Shown here: positions 52,148 to 61,037 of the stretch, one piece after another
Layout of the letters: each line of letters starts with the position of its first letter
How positions within the stretch are numbered: position 1 is the stretch's first letter
NCBI GenBank assembly: GCA_902790015.1
Contig: CADAQF010000001.1
Location: 1-64,000 of the forward strand
Direction of reading: 5' to 3'
Length of the DNA stretch: 64,000 nt
From: an uncultured Eubacteriales bacterium
GTDB lineage: Bacteria; Bacillota; Clostridia; Christensenellales; Aristaeellaceae
Translations under genes and position numbers: made by a program
The notes under the pieces: generated by a model
Seen by the model: only the letters and a program-made list of their open reading frames with translations
What the model was told of the DNA's origin: nothing
The model's database searches: none

Positions 52148-53085
52148 GCGGGAGAAAAACAGGCGCCCTTCTGACGCTGTCGGCGGCGATATGGCTGATT
52201 TCCCTGGCGGCCCTGGGAGAAACGGCGGTGACCATCGCGCCTGACGCTCCCGCTGCGGGCGAGGCGGTGCTGATCGACGTATCCCACCCGCAGACGGACG
52301 TGTTTTCCTACGTCCTGATGCTTGGGGCCGACACGCTGGGTTCCGCCGACGAGGTGCGGGAGGACAGACTCACCTTCGTTCCCGGGGAGGAGGGCGACTA
52401 TCTGCTGCGCGTGATCCCCGCCGGGTTTGAAAAGGACACAGTCACCGTGACCATCCCGGTCTCTCCCCGCCCGGCCGGCGCCAAAGAGCCCGCTTTTACC
52501 CTCTACGGGCAGAAGGACGGTTCCTGGGCGCTGGTGCCCTATGGGGGCAGCACGCTGTCGTATTCCGGCTGCGCCATATTCGCCCTGAGCCATGCGCTGC
52601 AGCGCCTGGGGTATCAGGGAGACCAGATACGCCCCGAAAACCTGGCGGCCCGCTACAGCGCCTATCTGGGCGTGAACGGCACGAGAAACGGCGCGATGAT
52701 ATCCCGGGCGGCGGCCGATTTCGGCTTCAGGACCAACAAAACCCTCTACACAAGCAAAAGCGCGATCCTTAAGAAATTCGCCGCCGGGGCCGTGTTTTCC
52801 TTCGGCATCGTGGATCAGCACATCGCTTTGGCCGACGGCATCGACGGGAGTGGAACCATGTGCCATATCGTCGATTCCTCCCCCTCTTCCACCTTCCGCT
52901 ATATAAAGGGCGTCCTGCCCAGCTGGTATGACGAACAGACCGGCGCCTACGTGGAAGCGCAGTCGCCCCGGGACCTTCCCGGCGTGCGCTATTCCCTGCC
53001 CGGGCGGGATTATACGGGGGCGGAATACTGGCTGCCGCTCAGCTATCTGTGTAAACGGGGCCTTCGGCTGATAGAACCCCGATGA
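52144..53085 (+). CDS. secreted C39-like cysteine peptidase
   Basis: A 313-aa exported protein (signal about 1-25). Residues about 27-115 form an Ig-like beta domain (TIAPDAPAAGEAVLIDVSHPQ). The rest is a peptidase C39-like domain with the nucleophile region YSGCAIFALSHALQRLG (Cys143), then His226 in DQHIALADG and CHIVDSSPSS. It overlaps the EEP gene by 4 nt (ATGA), so the two secreted enzymes are made together. Confidence 0.78.
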   Translation: MSGRKTGALLTLSAAIWLISLAALGETAVTIAPDAPAAGEAVLIDVSHPQTDVFSYVLMLGADTLGSADEVREDRLTFVPGEEGDYLLRVIPAGFEKDTVTVTIPVSPRPAGAKEPAFTLYGQKDGSWALVPYGGSTLSYSGCAIFALSHALQRLGYQGDQIRPENLAARYSAYLGVNGTRNGAMISRAAADFGFRTNKTLYTSKSAILKKFAAGAVFSFGIVDQHIALADGIDGSGTMCHIVDSSPSSTFRYIKGVLPSWYDEQTGAYVEAQSPRDLPGVRYSLPGRDYTGAEYWLPLSYLCKRGLRLIEPR

Positions 53086-53104
53086 CAAAGGAGGCGACTT
53101 CTCC

Positions 53105-53734
53105 GTGTGCGGCCGCTTTCATCTGGAAACCGCCGACCCTAAATGGGAGGAAGCCCTGGAAGAGGCGCAGGACAGGCTGCGCCGCCTGAACCGGGCCGAA
53201 ATCAGCCTGGCCCGAAACGAGGTGTTCCCCGGCCAATGGGTGCCCGTGCTGGCCCGGGGGCGGGCGGACGGCCAGGCCTTTTTCCCCATGCTGTGGGGCT
53301 TTTCGGGGCCGCGCCTTCTGATCAACGCCCGCAGCGAGACCGCATACCGCCTGCCCGCCTACAGGGATTCGTGGGCGCGCAGAAGGTGTCTGATCCCCTT
53401 TTCCCGGTATGACGAATGGGCCCGCGGCCTGCCCGGCCGGCCCCGCTTCGGCATAAGACCCGATACCGGGGAGCGCTGTTATCTGGCGGGGCTTTACCGC
53501 TTTGAAGCAGGGGAAACGTTTCCCCGTTTCACGGTTCTTACCCGCGAGGCTTCCCCGGACATCCGTTTTATTCACCCCCGCATGCCCGTGATCCTGCCGC
53601 AGGCCTCCGCCCCCCGCTGGCTTTCCCCCGCCGAAGACCCTTCCGCCCTCCTTGAGGCCTCTCCTTCCGGCATGCTGGCCGTACCGTATAAAAGCGCCGG
53701 AACGGAAGAGGCTTCGTCAGGACCATCGTATTAA
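53105..53734 (+). CDS. SRAP-family protein (YedK/HMCES), abasic-site protection
   Basis: A 209-aa protein that forms a stable thiazolidine crosslink with abasic sites in single-stranded DNA. The whole active site is visible: Cys2 (MCGRF), Asn in LINARSET, Glu in RRCLIPFSRYDEW, His in IHPRMPVIL. The usual GFYEW has become RYDEW but Glu is kept. The start is a GTG after AAAGGAGG, which places the catalytic cysteine right after the initiator Met. Confidence 0.9.
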   Translation: MCGRFHLETADPKWEEALEEAQDRLRRLNRAEISLARNEVFPGQWVPVLARGRADGQAFFPMLWGFSGPRLLINARSETAYRLPAYRDSWARRRCLIPFSRYDEWARGLPGRPRFGIRPDTGERCYLAGLYRFEAGETFPRFTVLTREASPDIRFIHPRMPVILPQASAPRWLSPAEDPSALLEASPSGMLAVPYKSAGTEEASSGPSY

Positions 53735-53829
53735 GATGATTCACAGCTTACGCATGAAACAGGAAGCATAGATGAGCAGTGTACCAAAGGGTAACAAAAC
53801 CTGCACAGTGTCTGGCGGGTGAGGCACGC

Positions 53830-53886
53830 CCGGAAAAAGGTCCGGTGGACCTTTTTCAGCGCCGAACGGGCCGGCACGCCCTGGGT
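53830..53886 (+). repeat. structured intergenic repeat, copy 2
   Basis: Same plan as the copy at 3931: CCGGAAAA start, perfect 11-bp hairpin GAAAAAGGTCC / GGACCTTTTTC (53833-53843, 53847-53857), and tail GAACGGGCCGGCACGCCCTG (53864-53883). Both stem arms differ from copy 1 but still pair fully. Confidence 0.75.
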
Positions 53887-54040
53887 TAGCCGGGTGAGCA
53901 CCCGCAAAAATGTTGGGTAGGGAATCGTGGTGAGGAAGCGGGGCCACCTCATCCGACCCGGCGAAAATGCTTGTTTTATTCGTTTTGTTGATTCCGCCGG
54001 GCCACCTTCCCCTCCAGGGGAAGGCTTTGGGGGCTCGCAG
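53887..54040. other. intergenic stretch between repeat copies, no gene
   Basis: Contains a small CCTTCCCCTCCAGGGGAAGG hairpin (54005-54024), which resembles short intergenic repeats common in Firmicute genomes. Minus-strand ORFs across 53731-54163 are repeat-derived and are not counted as genes. Confidence 0.5.
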
Positions 54041-54043
54041 CTC

Positions 54044-54110
54044 CCGGAAAAGGATCCGGTAGATCATTTTCAGTGCCGAACGGGCCGGCAGGCCCTGGCT
54101 GCAAGTCCCC
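54044..54110 (+). repeat. structured intergenic repeat, copy 3
   Basis: CCCGGAAAA start, stem GAAAAGGATC / GATCATTTTC (54047-54056, 54062-54071; one mismatch), tail GAACGGGCCGGCAGGCCCTG (54078-54097), then GCTGCAAGTCCC as in copy 1. It lies 20 nt before the promoter of the next gene. Confidence 0.72.
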
Positions 54111-54130
54111 GTCCCAGCCTTTTTCCCGCC

Positions 54131-54159
54131 CTTGACCGGCGGGGAAAATGGTAATATAA
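54131..54159 (+). promoter_or_regulatory. promoter of the ABC binding protein-permease pair
   Basis: -35 TTGACC (54131-54136), 17-nt spacer, -10 TATAAT (54154-54159). Confidence 0.8.
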
Positions 54160-54213
54160 TCAAGCTGCTTTCCGCAGGAAGGCTATCGATTGCGATAAGG
54201 AGATACGACTGAA

Positions 54214-55131
54214 ATGAAAAAGATCCTGTCCCTGATCCTTTCCGCCCTGCTTGTGCTGGGCATCTCTTCCGCGTGGGCGGAGGATGAACATGTGTTCACC
54301 CTGGCCGCGCCCTCCGGAGCTCCGGCGCTGGCCGTGGCCACCCTGGCGCTGGAAAACCCCGACGCCTTCCGTTTCGTGGCAGCGGACACCATTGCCGCAG
54401 AGTTCGCTTCCGCACAGGCCGATTTCATCATCGCCCCCCTGAATGCCGGCGCCAAGCTTTTTAAAGCCGGCAAATCCGCCTATCAGATGGCCGCGGTGGT
54501 CACCTGGGGCAACCTCTTTTTCGCCTCCCAGAAGCCCGGCTTCCAGCTGACGGATATCAACGGCGCGAAGCTGACGCTGTTCGGTGAAAACACCATCAAC
54601 GCCTCCGTCGCCCTGTACGCCCTCAAGGCAAACGGCATCGAGCCCGCCCAGGTCGAATATCTGGCCGGCGCCGCCAATACCCAGGCGCTCCTTCTGAGCG
54701 ACAGCAGCGCCATCGTCATGACCGCCGAGCCCGCCCTGACCGCCGCCATGATCAAGAACGAGCAGGTCACCGGCTTTTCGGTCAACGGACTTTATGAACA
54801 GGCCACGGGCTTCCAGGGCTTCGCCCAGGCCGCCCTGTTCGTCAGGCCCGATACCGCCCAGGCTCATCCCGAAGCCGTGAAGGCCTTCCTGGCCCAGGTG
54901 GAAGCGTCCGCCTCTCTGGCTACCGACGATGTCAGCAAGGTCGCCGCGGCGGCCGTCGCGCTGGAGATCCTGCCCAACCTGAAGGTGGCCTCCAGGGCGA
55001 TCCCCCAGTGCGCCATCCGTTATGTTGCGGCTGCCGACGCCAAAGAGCAGGTGGAGCGCACCGCCCAGATCGACCTGGCCCAGTTCGGCGGCGCCGTTCC
55101 CGAGGACGCGTTTTATTTTACCGCCGAATAA
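54214..55131 (+). CDS. ABC transporter substrate-binding protein (NMT1/SsuA-like)
   Basis: A 305-aa exported protein (signal about 1-22, cleavage after AWA). The two-lobed domain has HVFTLAAPSGAPALAVATLAL, FIIAPLNAGAKLF and KLTLFGENTINASVALYALKANGI, the pattern of the NMT1/THI5/SsuA group that binds thiamine precursors, sulfonates or nitrate. It is unusually rich in Ala. The permease follows 81 nt later, but no ATPase gene is next to them. Confidence 0.82.
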   Translation: MKKILSLILSALLVLGISSAWAEDEHVFTLAAPSGAPALAVATLALENPDAFRFVAADTIAAEFASAQADFIIAPLNAGAKLFKAGKSAYQMAAVVTWGNLFFASQKPGFQLTDINGAKLTLFGENTINASVALYALKANGIEPAQVEYLAGAANTQALLLSDSSAIVMTAEPALTAAMIKNEQVTGFSVNGLYEQATGFQGFAQAALFVRPDTAQAHPEAVKAFLAQVEASASLATDDVSKVAAAAVALEILPNLKVASRAIPQCAIRYVAAADAKEQVERTAQIDLAQFGGAVPEDAFYFTAE

Positions 55132-55212
55132 GCCAAATCCGTCTGACCGGGCGTACCCATCGGTATGCCCGGCTTTCTGTTGTATGGACATGATAATCGG
55201 GGAGGCGCCGTT

Positions 55213-55968
55213 TTGAGAGAAAAAAAACAGATGAAATGGCTGCCCTTCTGCCTGGGGCTTTTGCTGCTGGCCGCGCTGATCCAGGGCCTGGGGGCACTTA
55301 AGGGAGACCGGCTGGTCTTTCCGGACGTGCCTTCCATCCTGCGCGCCTTTTTTGCCCTGCTCCGGCAGCCGGAAACCTTCTTAAGGCTCCGAACCACCCT
55401 GGGGCATCTGCTGATCTCCCTGGCCTTTTCCACCGTTCTGGGCATCCTGCTGGGGCTTTTAGAGGGGCTGAGCGGGTTTTGCCGCCAGCTGCTCAGGCCG
55501 GCCATGATCTTTCTCAGGGCCCTCCCCATGATCGTGCTGGTGATCATCGCGATGGTGCTTCTGCCCTACCGCCTGGTGCCCGTGGTGGGCACCTGCTGCG
55601 TTCTGGTGCCCCTGATCAGCGAGGCCGCCGCCGAGGGCTGCCGCCGCATCGACCGGGAGCTGATCGATGTCTACCGGCTGAACAGCGACCTGAACCCCTC
55701 CATCCTGCGTCACGTCTACCTGCCGCTGATGGGCGGCTATCTGCGCCAGGCGTATGAAAACGCCGTCGGCATGGGCATCAAGGTGACGGTCACCACTGAA
55801 TACCTGGTGCAGGCTGCCCACTCCCTGGGCAAGGCCGTCTATTCCACCGTATACTTCAACGAATACGCCGACCTGTACGCCTTTGCCCTGCTGATGATCC
55901 TGCTGGTGCTCGCGCTGTCCGCCCTCCCCCGCGCGCTTACCGCCGTGCTGAACCGCCGCGCTTCCTGA
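55213..55968 (+). CDS. ABC transporter permease (SsuC/ThiX-like)
   Basis: A 251-aa protein with six helices. The EAA loop contact region is EAAAEGCRRIDRELIDVYRLNSD, and the NrtB/SsuC-type core is LISLAFSTVLGILLGLLEG. The start is a TTG at 55213, 7 nt after GGGGAGG; the upstream ATG at 55165 has no ribosome site. It needs an ATPase encoded elsewhere. Confidence 0.83.
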   Translation: MREKKQMKWLPFCLGLLLLAALIQGLGALKGDRLVFPDVPSILRAFFALLRQPETFLRLRTTLGHLLISLAFSTVLGILLGLLEGLSGFCRQLLRPAMIFLRALPMIVLVIIAMVLLPYRLVPVVGTCCVLVPLISEAAAEGCRRIDRELIDVYRLNSDLNPSILRHVYLPLMGGYLRQAYENAVGMGIKVTVTTEYLVQAAHSLGKAVYSTVYFNEYADLYAFALLMILLVLALSALPRALTAVLNRRAS

Positions 55969-55985
55969 AAGGGCGCGGCTTTTTA
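55955..55985 (+). terminator. terminator overlapping the permease 3' end
   Basis: GCCGCGC / GCGCGGC stem followed by TTTTTAC, its left arm inside the last codons of the permease gene. The next 200 nt hold an A/T-only run (56056-56089) and no gene. Confidence 0.6.
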
Positions 55986-56196
55986 CTGTGCTTTTCCCCT
56001 GATGACCTCGATATGCGCCGTGCTTCGCCGCCTGCCGGGCGCTTCCCTGCAGGCGGTAATTTTTTTTTTTGAAAAAAAATAAAAAAACCGGCAGGAATTC
56101 CGGATTTTATGCAGAAATAAAAAAACAAAATAAATGTGCATATTTTCAGGACCTATCTTCTTGGGCTTCATACAGAGCCCGAAAGGAATATACGCC

Positions 56197-56751
56197 ATGA
56201 TGCATCCTTTTTACTGTCAGCCCGAATACCAGCACCTGCCCTTTCCGCCTGAAATGACGCAGGCGCAGCGGGACGAGACCGGCGCCGTGATCTGCTCCTC
56301 GTCCATGATGATCGAGGATCTGCTGAACCTCTGCTTTCCGCCGGAGGAATGCTTCCGTTTTGCCAGCGGGTGCGGGCTGTCTGACTGCGCGGGGGTGAAC
56401 TTCCCGGTGTTCTGCGGGGCGCTGGCGGGGCGCTTCTGCCTGCAGCTGACCGTCATGAACGACGTTAAACAGGGGCTGAAGGCACTTTGCGGGGACGAAG
56501 CCCACCGGCTGCTTTTGCCGCTGCGGAGAGAAAGCCCGGAAGACGGAAAACCCTCCCTGCGTCATACCGTGCTGATTTCCGGGAAGGAAGGGGATTATTT
56601 CCGTATGCTGGACCCGATGTTCCGCCCCGGCCGCAGCAACCGCCACGTGCGCCGCAAGCGCCTTCATCTGGCAGGAGACCGGACGCTGGTGCCGGGCGAC
56701 GTGCTGGCGGAGGAATATGCCGGCCAGCCGCTGTTCCTGTTTTCCCGTTGA
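56197..56751 (+). CDS. small C39-like cysteine peptidase family protein
   Basis: A 184-aa protein without a signal peptide. ETGAVICSSSMMIEDLL places a nucleophile Cys33 as in the C39-like fold, RHTVLISGKEGDYFRMLDPM provides His123 and Asp139. It looks like a cytoplasmic member of the same fold as the secreted protein at 52144. The start at 56197 is 9 nt after AAAGGA. The family call is by pattern only and the substrate is unknown. Confidence 0.62.
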   Translation: MMHPFYCQPEYQHLPFPPEMTQAQRDETGAVICSSSMMIEDLLNLCFPPEECFRFASGCGLSDCAGVNFPVFCGALAGRFCLQLTVMNDVKQGLKALCGDEAHRLLLPLRRESPEDGKPSLRHTVLISGKEGDYFRMLDPMFRPGRSNRHVRRKRLHLAGDRTLVPGDVLAEEYAGQPLFLFSR

Positions 56752-56845
56752 GCCGAAGCCGCCCGAGGGCCGGCGCCACCCGGTCCTTTCCCCCGGCCGT
56801 CAGGAAGGGCCCGTAAACGCCCGCCGCTCACCGGCCTCCGGGGCT

Positions 56846-58168
56846 TCACCCGCCGCGCTTCTGCTTTTTCCATTCCTTGATGGAACGCAGCCTTTCCGCG
56901 AAGCGCGGCTCCAGCCCCTGGTCGCCCGGACGATAGTATTCCCTGTCCTTAAGACTTTCGGGCAGGCACTGCATGGCGGTCATTTTTTCCTGATAGTCAT
57001 GCGCGTACTGATAGCCCTTGCCGTAGTCCAGTTCCTTCATCAGCCGGGTGGGGGCGTTGCGGATCTGCAGCGGAACGGGCTCGTCCAATTGCCTTAAGGC
57101 GTCCTCCCTGGCCGCGTTGTAGGCGGCCTCCATCGCGTTGGATTTGGGCGCCAGGGACAGATAGACCACCGCCTGCGTCAGGTGCACCGTACATTCCGGC
57201 ACGCCGATCAGATGGCAGGCCTGCGAAACCGCCACGGCCAGCTCCAGCGCCCGGGGGTCTGCCAGGCCCACGTCTTCGGCGGCGAAGCGCACCACCCGGC
57301 GGGCTATATACATGGGGTCCTCGCCTGATTCCAGCATCCTGGCCAGCCAGTAAACGGCGGCGTCCGGGTCGGAATTGCGCATGGACTTGTGCAGCGCGGA
57401 GATCAGATTGTAATGCTCTTCTCCTTTTTTGTCGTACAGGAGAGATTTTTTGCTGGTGACCTGCTCCAGGGTCTGGGGGGTCACGATCACGCGATCGCCC
57501 TCCATATCTCCGTTCAGCACAGCCATTTCGAGGGTGGAAAGGGCCGTCCGCGCGTCGCCGTTTGAAAACCGGGCGATCTGGGACAGCATGTCCTCGGATA
57601 TTTCCACCCGACGGTCGCCAAAGCCGTTTTCGCTGGTCAGGGCCCGGCGGAGCAAAAGAAGGATATCCTCGGGCTCGAGCGCCTTCAGAACGAAAACCTT
57701 GCAGCGGGACAGAAGCGCGCTGTTGACCTCGAAGGAGGGGTTTTCCGTGGTGGCGCCGATCAGGATGATGCTGCCCTTTTCCACATAAGGAAGAAAGGCG
57801 TCCTGCTGGGCTTTGTTGAAGCGGTGGATCTCATCGACGAAAAGGATCGTCCTTTCCCCGTACAGGCGGGCGCGGTCCGCCTCCTCCATGACGGAGCGGA
57901 TCTCCTTGATGCCGCTGGTGACGGCGGAAAAATCCACAAAGCGGGAGCGGGTGCGGCCGGCGATGATGCGCGCCAGGGTGGTCTTCCCCACGCCGGGAGG
58001 GCCCCAGAAGATCATGGAGGACACGCTGTCGCTCTCGATCAGGCGCCTCAATACCTTGCCCTCCCCCACCAGATGCTTTTGACCGATGTATTCGTCCAAA
58101 GTCCTGGGCCGCAGCCGGTTGGCCAGCGGTTCGGGCACGGAGCGTTCGAACATTGAAGACTGTTCCAT
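56846..58168 (-). CDS. rarA: replication-associated recombination protein A (MgsA/RarA)
   Basis: AAA+ ATPase of the clamp-loader group that acts at stalled forks. 440 aa: PLANRLRPRTLDEYIGQKHL at the start, Walker A GPPGVGKTTLA, Walker B FVDEIHRFNKAQQD, sensor 1 GATTENPSFEVN, and the C-terminal tetramerisation domain (RRVVRFAAEDVGLADPRAL). Full length. Confidence 0.95.
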   Translation of the reverse strand: MEQSSMFERSVPEPLANRLRPRTLDEYIGQKHLVGEGKVLRRLIESDSVSSMIFWGPPGVGKTTLARIIAGRTRSRFVDFSAVTSGIKEIRSVMEEADRARLYGERTILFVDEIHRFNKAQQDAFLPYVEKGSIILIGATTENPSFEVNSALLSRCKVFVLKALEPEDILLLLRRALTSENGFGDRRVEISEDMLSQIARFSNGDARTALSTLEMAVLNGDMEGDRVIVTPQTLEQVTSKKSLLYDKKGEEHYNLISALHKSMRNSDPDAAVYWLARMLESGEDPMYIARRVVRFAAEDVGLADPRALELAVAVSQACHLIGVPECTVHLTQAVVYLSLAPKSNAMEAAYNAAREDALRQLDEPVPLQIRNAPTRLMKELDYGKGYQYAHDYQEKMTAMQCLPESLKDREYYRPGDQGLEPRFAERLRSIKEWKKQKRGG

Positions 58169-58202
58169 GGCGATCCTTTCCTGACAGGGATATTTCGTTC
58201 AT

Positions 58203-58230
58203 ATTATATGCCATTCGGGCGGGAATGCAA
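58203..58230 (-). promoter_or_regulatory. promoter of rarA
   Basis: Minus strand -35 TTGCAT (58230-58225), 16-nt spacer, -10 TATAAT (58208-58203). Confidence 0.65.
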
Positions 58231-58240
58231 ACCGAATGAG

Positions 58241-58329
58241 AATTGTTTCGAAAAGTTAATATTTTCTTAAACTAAACGAAATAATTGTTAGCACTATTGA
58301 AACAATTTACATTTTCTGGATGATATAAT
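58241..58329 (+). promoter_or_regulatory. AT-rich control region of the coiled-coil gene
   Basis: -10 TATAAT at 58324-58329. Upstream, AATTGTTTC (58241-58249) and GAAACAATT (58299-58307) form a perfect 9-bp inverted repeat 49 nt apart, in the most AT-rich stretch nearby. No good -35 is found at 17 nt, so an activator or alternative sigma factor is possible. Confidence 0.4.
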
Positions 58330-58397
58330 GTAAATGTTAAAGTATGACCTTGAATGAATACCATTTTTCGGGGTCAGGCGAAAGGATGCGTGGCGTT

Positions 58398-60983
58398 ATG
58401 AAAAAACGTTTGATTATCCTGTGCGTATGTCTGGTGATTGCGCTTATCGGCGCGGGCGTGCTGGGTTATATGCTGCACCAGGAAAAGCAGCTTTCCCAGA
58501 GCGTGACTGAACAATTGAACAGCATGACCACGCAGAATACCCGTCTGCAGGCCGAAAAGGACAGCCTGACTGAGGACCTGACGGTGCAGACCGCGGCCAA
58601 GGAGGAAGCCCTGACCGAAAACGCCGCCCTGAACGAGACGCTCGGCCAGACGCAGGCGGCTCTGGAAGCCGAAACGGCCGAAAAAACCAGAGCTTTGGAG
58701 GATAACGCCGCGCTCAGCCAGTCGCTGGCCGATACGCAGGCCGCCCTGGAGACTGAAACGGCCGAAAAAGCCCAGGCGCTGGAAAATAACGCCGCGCTCT
58801 CCCAGTCGCTGACCGATACGCAGGCCGCCCTGGAAGCCGAAACGGCCGAAAAAGCCCAGGCGCTTAAAGATAACGCCGCGCTCACCCGGTCGCTGACCGA
58901 TACGCAGGCTGCCCTGGAGGCCGAAACGGCCGAAAAGACAAAGGCTTTGGAAGATAACGCCGCGCTCTCCCGGTCGCTGACCGATACGCAGGCCGCCCTG
59001 GAGACCGAAACGGCCGAAAAGACAAAGGCTTTGGAAGATAACGCCGCGCTCTCCCAGACGCTGGCCGAAACACAGGCCGCCCTCCAAACGGAGCAGGCCG
59101 ACAAGCAGAACACGCTGTCCCAGGTGAGCGCCCTGACGGAAAACCTGAACACCATGACCGAGCAGCGCAATACGCTGGAAGCCAAGGTGACCGAGCTTAC
59201 GGCCACCCTGGCCACCGTTTCCGCCGCCAAGGACAGCGCCGTGCAGCAGGCCGATACGCTGAATGCGCAGCTGCAGTCCGTTTCAGAGCAGGTGAAGGGG
59301 CTCAACGACCAGGTGGCGGCCATGACGGAGACCTCCGACAGCCTGACCAGACAGGTGGCGGACCTGGAGCAGAGCCTGACCACGGCAGTCAGCAATAACG
59401 AGGAACTGACCGAGCAGGTGGAGACGGCCAAGGCCGATAACGACGCCCTGACCCGGCAGCTGAGCGGGCTTAACGAGCGGATGACCGCCGTGATGAACGA
59501 AAACGAGGCGCTGACCCTTCAGCTTTCCGAGGCACAGGAAAAGCTGGTGTCCCTGAACGCGAGCCTGTCCTCCCTGACCCAGGAAAGGGACAAGCTCAAT
59601 TCCCAGGTGAACAACCTGCGCGAATCCCTGGCCCAGACGGACGGGCAGCTGGAAGAGCTGAACACGGAGAAGACGGAACTGAACGCCCAGATCGAGGAGC
59701 TGACCGGAAAGCTTGAAACGGCCGAGGCCGATTCCACCGCTCAGGCCACCGAATCCACCGAGCTCAGAACCAAGCTGGACAGCCTGAACAGTGAGCTTAA
59801 CGAACTGAACGACACCCTTAAAAGCGTGCAGGCCGAGCACGACGCTTTGACCGGGCAGCTGGACGCCATGGAAGGGGAGCTGACCGCGGCCACGCAGGGC
59901 CTTCAGAGCCTGACCGCCGAAAAAGAGCAGCTGACCGGCAAGATGACGGAGCTTCAGACCACCCTGGACCAGACCGCTCAAGAGCTGACCGCCGCCAGGC
60001 AGGCCAAGGAAGCCGCCCTGGCCGACCGGGACAGTCTGAGCCGCACCCTGCAGGAAACCAGCGCCGCCCTGGAAACCAAGACCGCCGAAGCCGAGCAGCT
60101 GACCGCCGACCTTAACGCCAAGACGGCCGAGGCCGAGCAGCTGACCGCCGCCTTGGCCCAGACCGACGAAGCGCTGAACGCCAAGACCGCCGAGGCCGAG
60201 CAGCTGACCGCCGATCTGACCCAGACGGGCGAAGCGCTGACGACAAAGACCGCCGAGGCCGAGGACCTGACCGTTCAGCTGAAGGGCACGCAGGACGCGC
60301 TGGAAAGCGAAAAGGCCGCCAGGGAAGCTTCTCAGGCCGAAAACGCCCGGCTGACCGAGACCCTGAACGGGACGACCGCCCAGCTGGAGGAAAAGACCAG
60401 GCAGGCCGAAGAGCTGAGCCAGACCCTGGCGCAGACGCAGGAAGATCTGGCCAACGAGAAATCCGAAAAGGAACAGGTCATCGCTCAAAAGGAAGCGCTG
60501 GAGGAAGACAAGAAATATCTGGAGCAGCGCGCCGAGGACCTGACGGAGCAGACCGAGCTGGCCGCCCGCCAGTTCCAGCAAAAGCCCGTTCCTTACGCCA
60601 ATTCGCTCAGGCCCATGCTCAGCTGGTTCCGCACCCGCCTGGACGAAAAAGGCAACCCGCAGCTGTGGCTCAGCATGGCGGACCGCGCCGGGCTCAAATC
60701 CGTCCGGGTCGTGCGCACCTGGCTGGACGCCGACGGCAAGCAGCGCGAGGAAACCGTGGAAGAAATGCCGCTGGGCGGGGCCTACGAGGCCCTGCGCTAC
60801 CGCACGCTGACCCGGCTGGGCGAATACCGCGCCGAAATCATCAACCAGACGGGCGAAAAGTATTACAGCGACGTGCTGGTGCTGATCGAGGACGCCGACG
60901 GAAACGGCGTGGCGGATACCATGACCAACGCCAACGGCGAGGTCACCTTCCTGACCTATGAAAACGCCTTTGCGGTGAAATAA
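58398..60983 (+). CDS. membrane-anchored coiled-coil protein with 28-residue repeats
   Basis: An 861-aa protein: short basic N-terminus, one helix (about 4-24, LIILCVCLVIALIGAGVLGYML), then about 700 residues of almost pure coiled coil, rich in Ala, Leu, Glu, Thr. Five near-identical 28-residue (four-heptad) repeats, with cores such as ETAEK-ALEDNAALSQSL, lie at about residues 92-231; a second set built on KTAEAEQLTADL is near 560-630. A globular tail (about 735-861; LSMADRAGLKSVRVVRTWLD) follows. It probably projects from the membrane outward as a spacer or scaffold. No enzyme motif is seen. Confidence 0.78.
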   Translation: MKKRLIILCVCLVIALIGAGVLGYMLHQEKQLSQSVTEQLNSMTTQNTRLQAEKDSLTEDLTVQTAAKEEALTENAALNETLGQTQAALEAETAEKTRALEDNAALSQSLADTQAALETETAEKAQALENNAALSQSLTDTQAALEAETAEKAQALKDNAALTRSLTDTQAALEAETAEKTKALEDNAALSRSLTDTQAALETETAEKTKALEDNAALSQTLAETQAALQTEQADKQNTLSQVSALTENLNTMTEQRNTLEAKVTELTATLATVSAAKDSAVQQADTLNAQLQSVSEQVKGLNDQVAAMTETSDSLTRQVADLEQSLTTAVSNNEELTEQVETAKADNDALTRQLSGLNERMTAVMNENEALTLQLSEAQEKLVSLNASLSSLTQERDKLNSQVNNLRESLAQTDGQLEELNTEKTELNAQIEELTGKLETAEADSTAQATESTELRTKLDSLNSELNELNDTLKSVQAEHDALTGQLDAMEGELTAATQGLQSLTAEKEQLTGKMTELQTTLDQTAQELTAARQAKEAALADRDSLSRTLQETSAALETKTAEAEQLTADLNAKTAEAEQLTAALAQTDEALNAKTAEAEQLTADLTQTGEALTTKTAEAEDLTVQLKGTQDALESEKAAREASQAENARLTETLNGTTAQLEEKTRQAEELSQTLAQTQEDLANEKSEKEQVIAQKEALEEDKKYLEQRAEDLTEQTELAARQFQQKPVPYANSLRPMLSWFRTRLDEKGNPQLWLSMADRAGLKSVRVVRTWLDADGKQREETVEEMPLGGAYEALRYRTLTRLGEYRAEIINQTGEKYYSDVLVLIEDADGNGVADTMTNANGEVTFLTYENAFAVK
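58671..59090 (+). repeat. five 84-bp tandem repeats inside the coiled-coil gene
   Basis: GAAACGGCCGAAAA recurs at 58671, 58755, 58839, 58923 and 59007, exactly 84 bp apart, keeping the frame and the heptad phase. High identity between units suggests recent expansion and possible length variation between strains. Confidence 0.9.
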
Positions 60984-60991
60984 GAAAAGCC

Positions 60992-61030
60992 TCGGGGCCG
61001 CGCCGGACAAAACCTCCGGCGCGGCCCCGA
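60992..61030 (+). terminator. first of two stacked hairpins after the coiled-coil gene
   Basis: Perfect 15-bp stem TCGGGGCCGCGCCGG / CCGGCGCGGCCCCGA with a 9-nt loop, starting 9 nt past the stop codon. No T-run follows, so it may work together with the next hairpin. Confidence 0.6.
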
Positions 61031-61037
61031 ACATATC

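Noticed and set aside
53741..54163. 140-aa minus-strand ORF after the SRAP gene
   Set aside because: Made of repeat copies 2 and 3 and the stretch between them. It has no ribosome site and no conserved domain.
56056..56089. T/A-only run as a possible origin or AT-rich island
   Set aside because: It is a short homopolymer stretch in a 3' region without repeats or DnaA boxes. It is more likely part of a transcript end.
59283..61034. 583-aa open frame opposite the coiled-coil gene
   Set aside because: Gly/Leu/Gln-rich shadow of the repetitive coiled-coil sequence.
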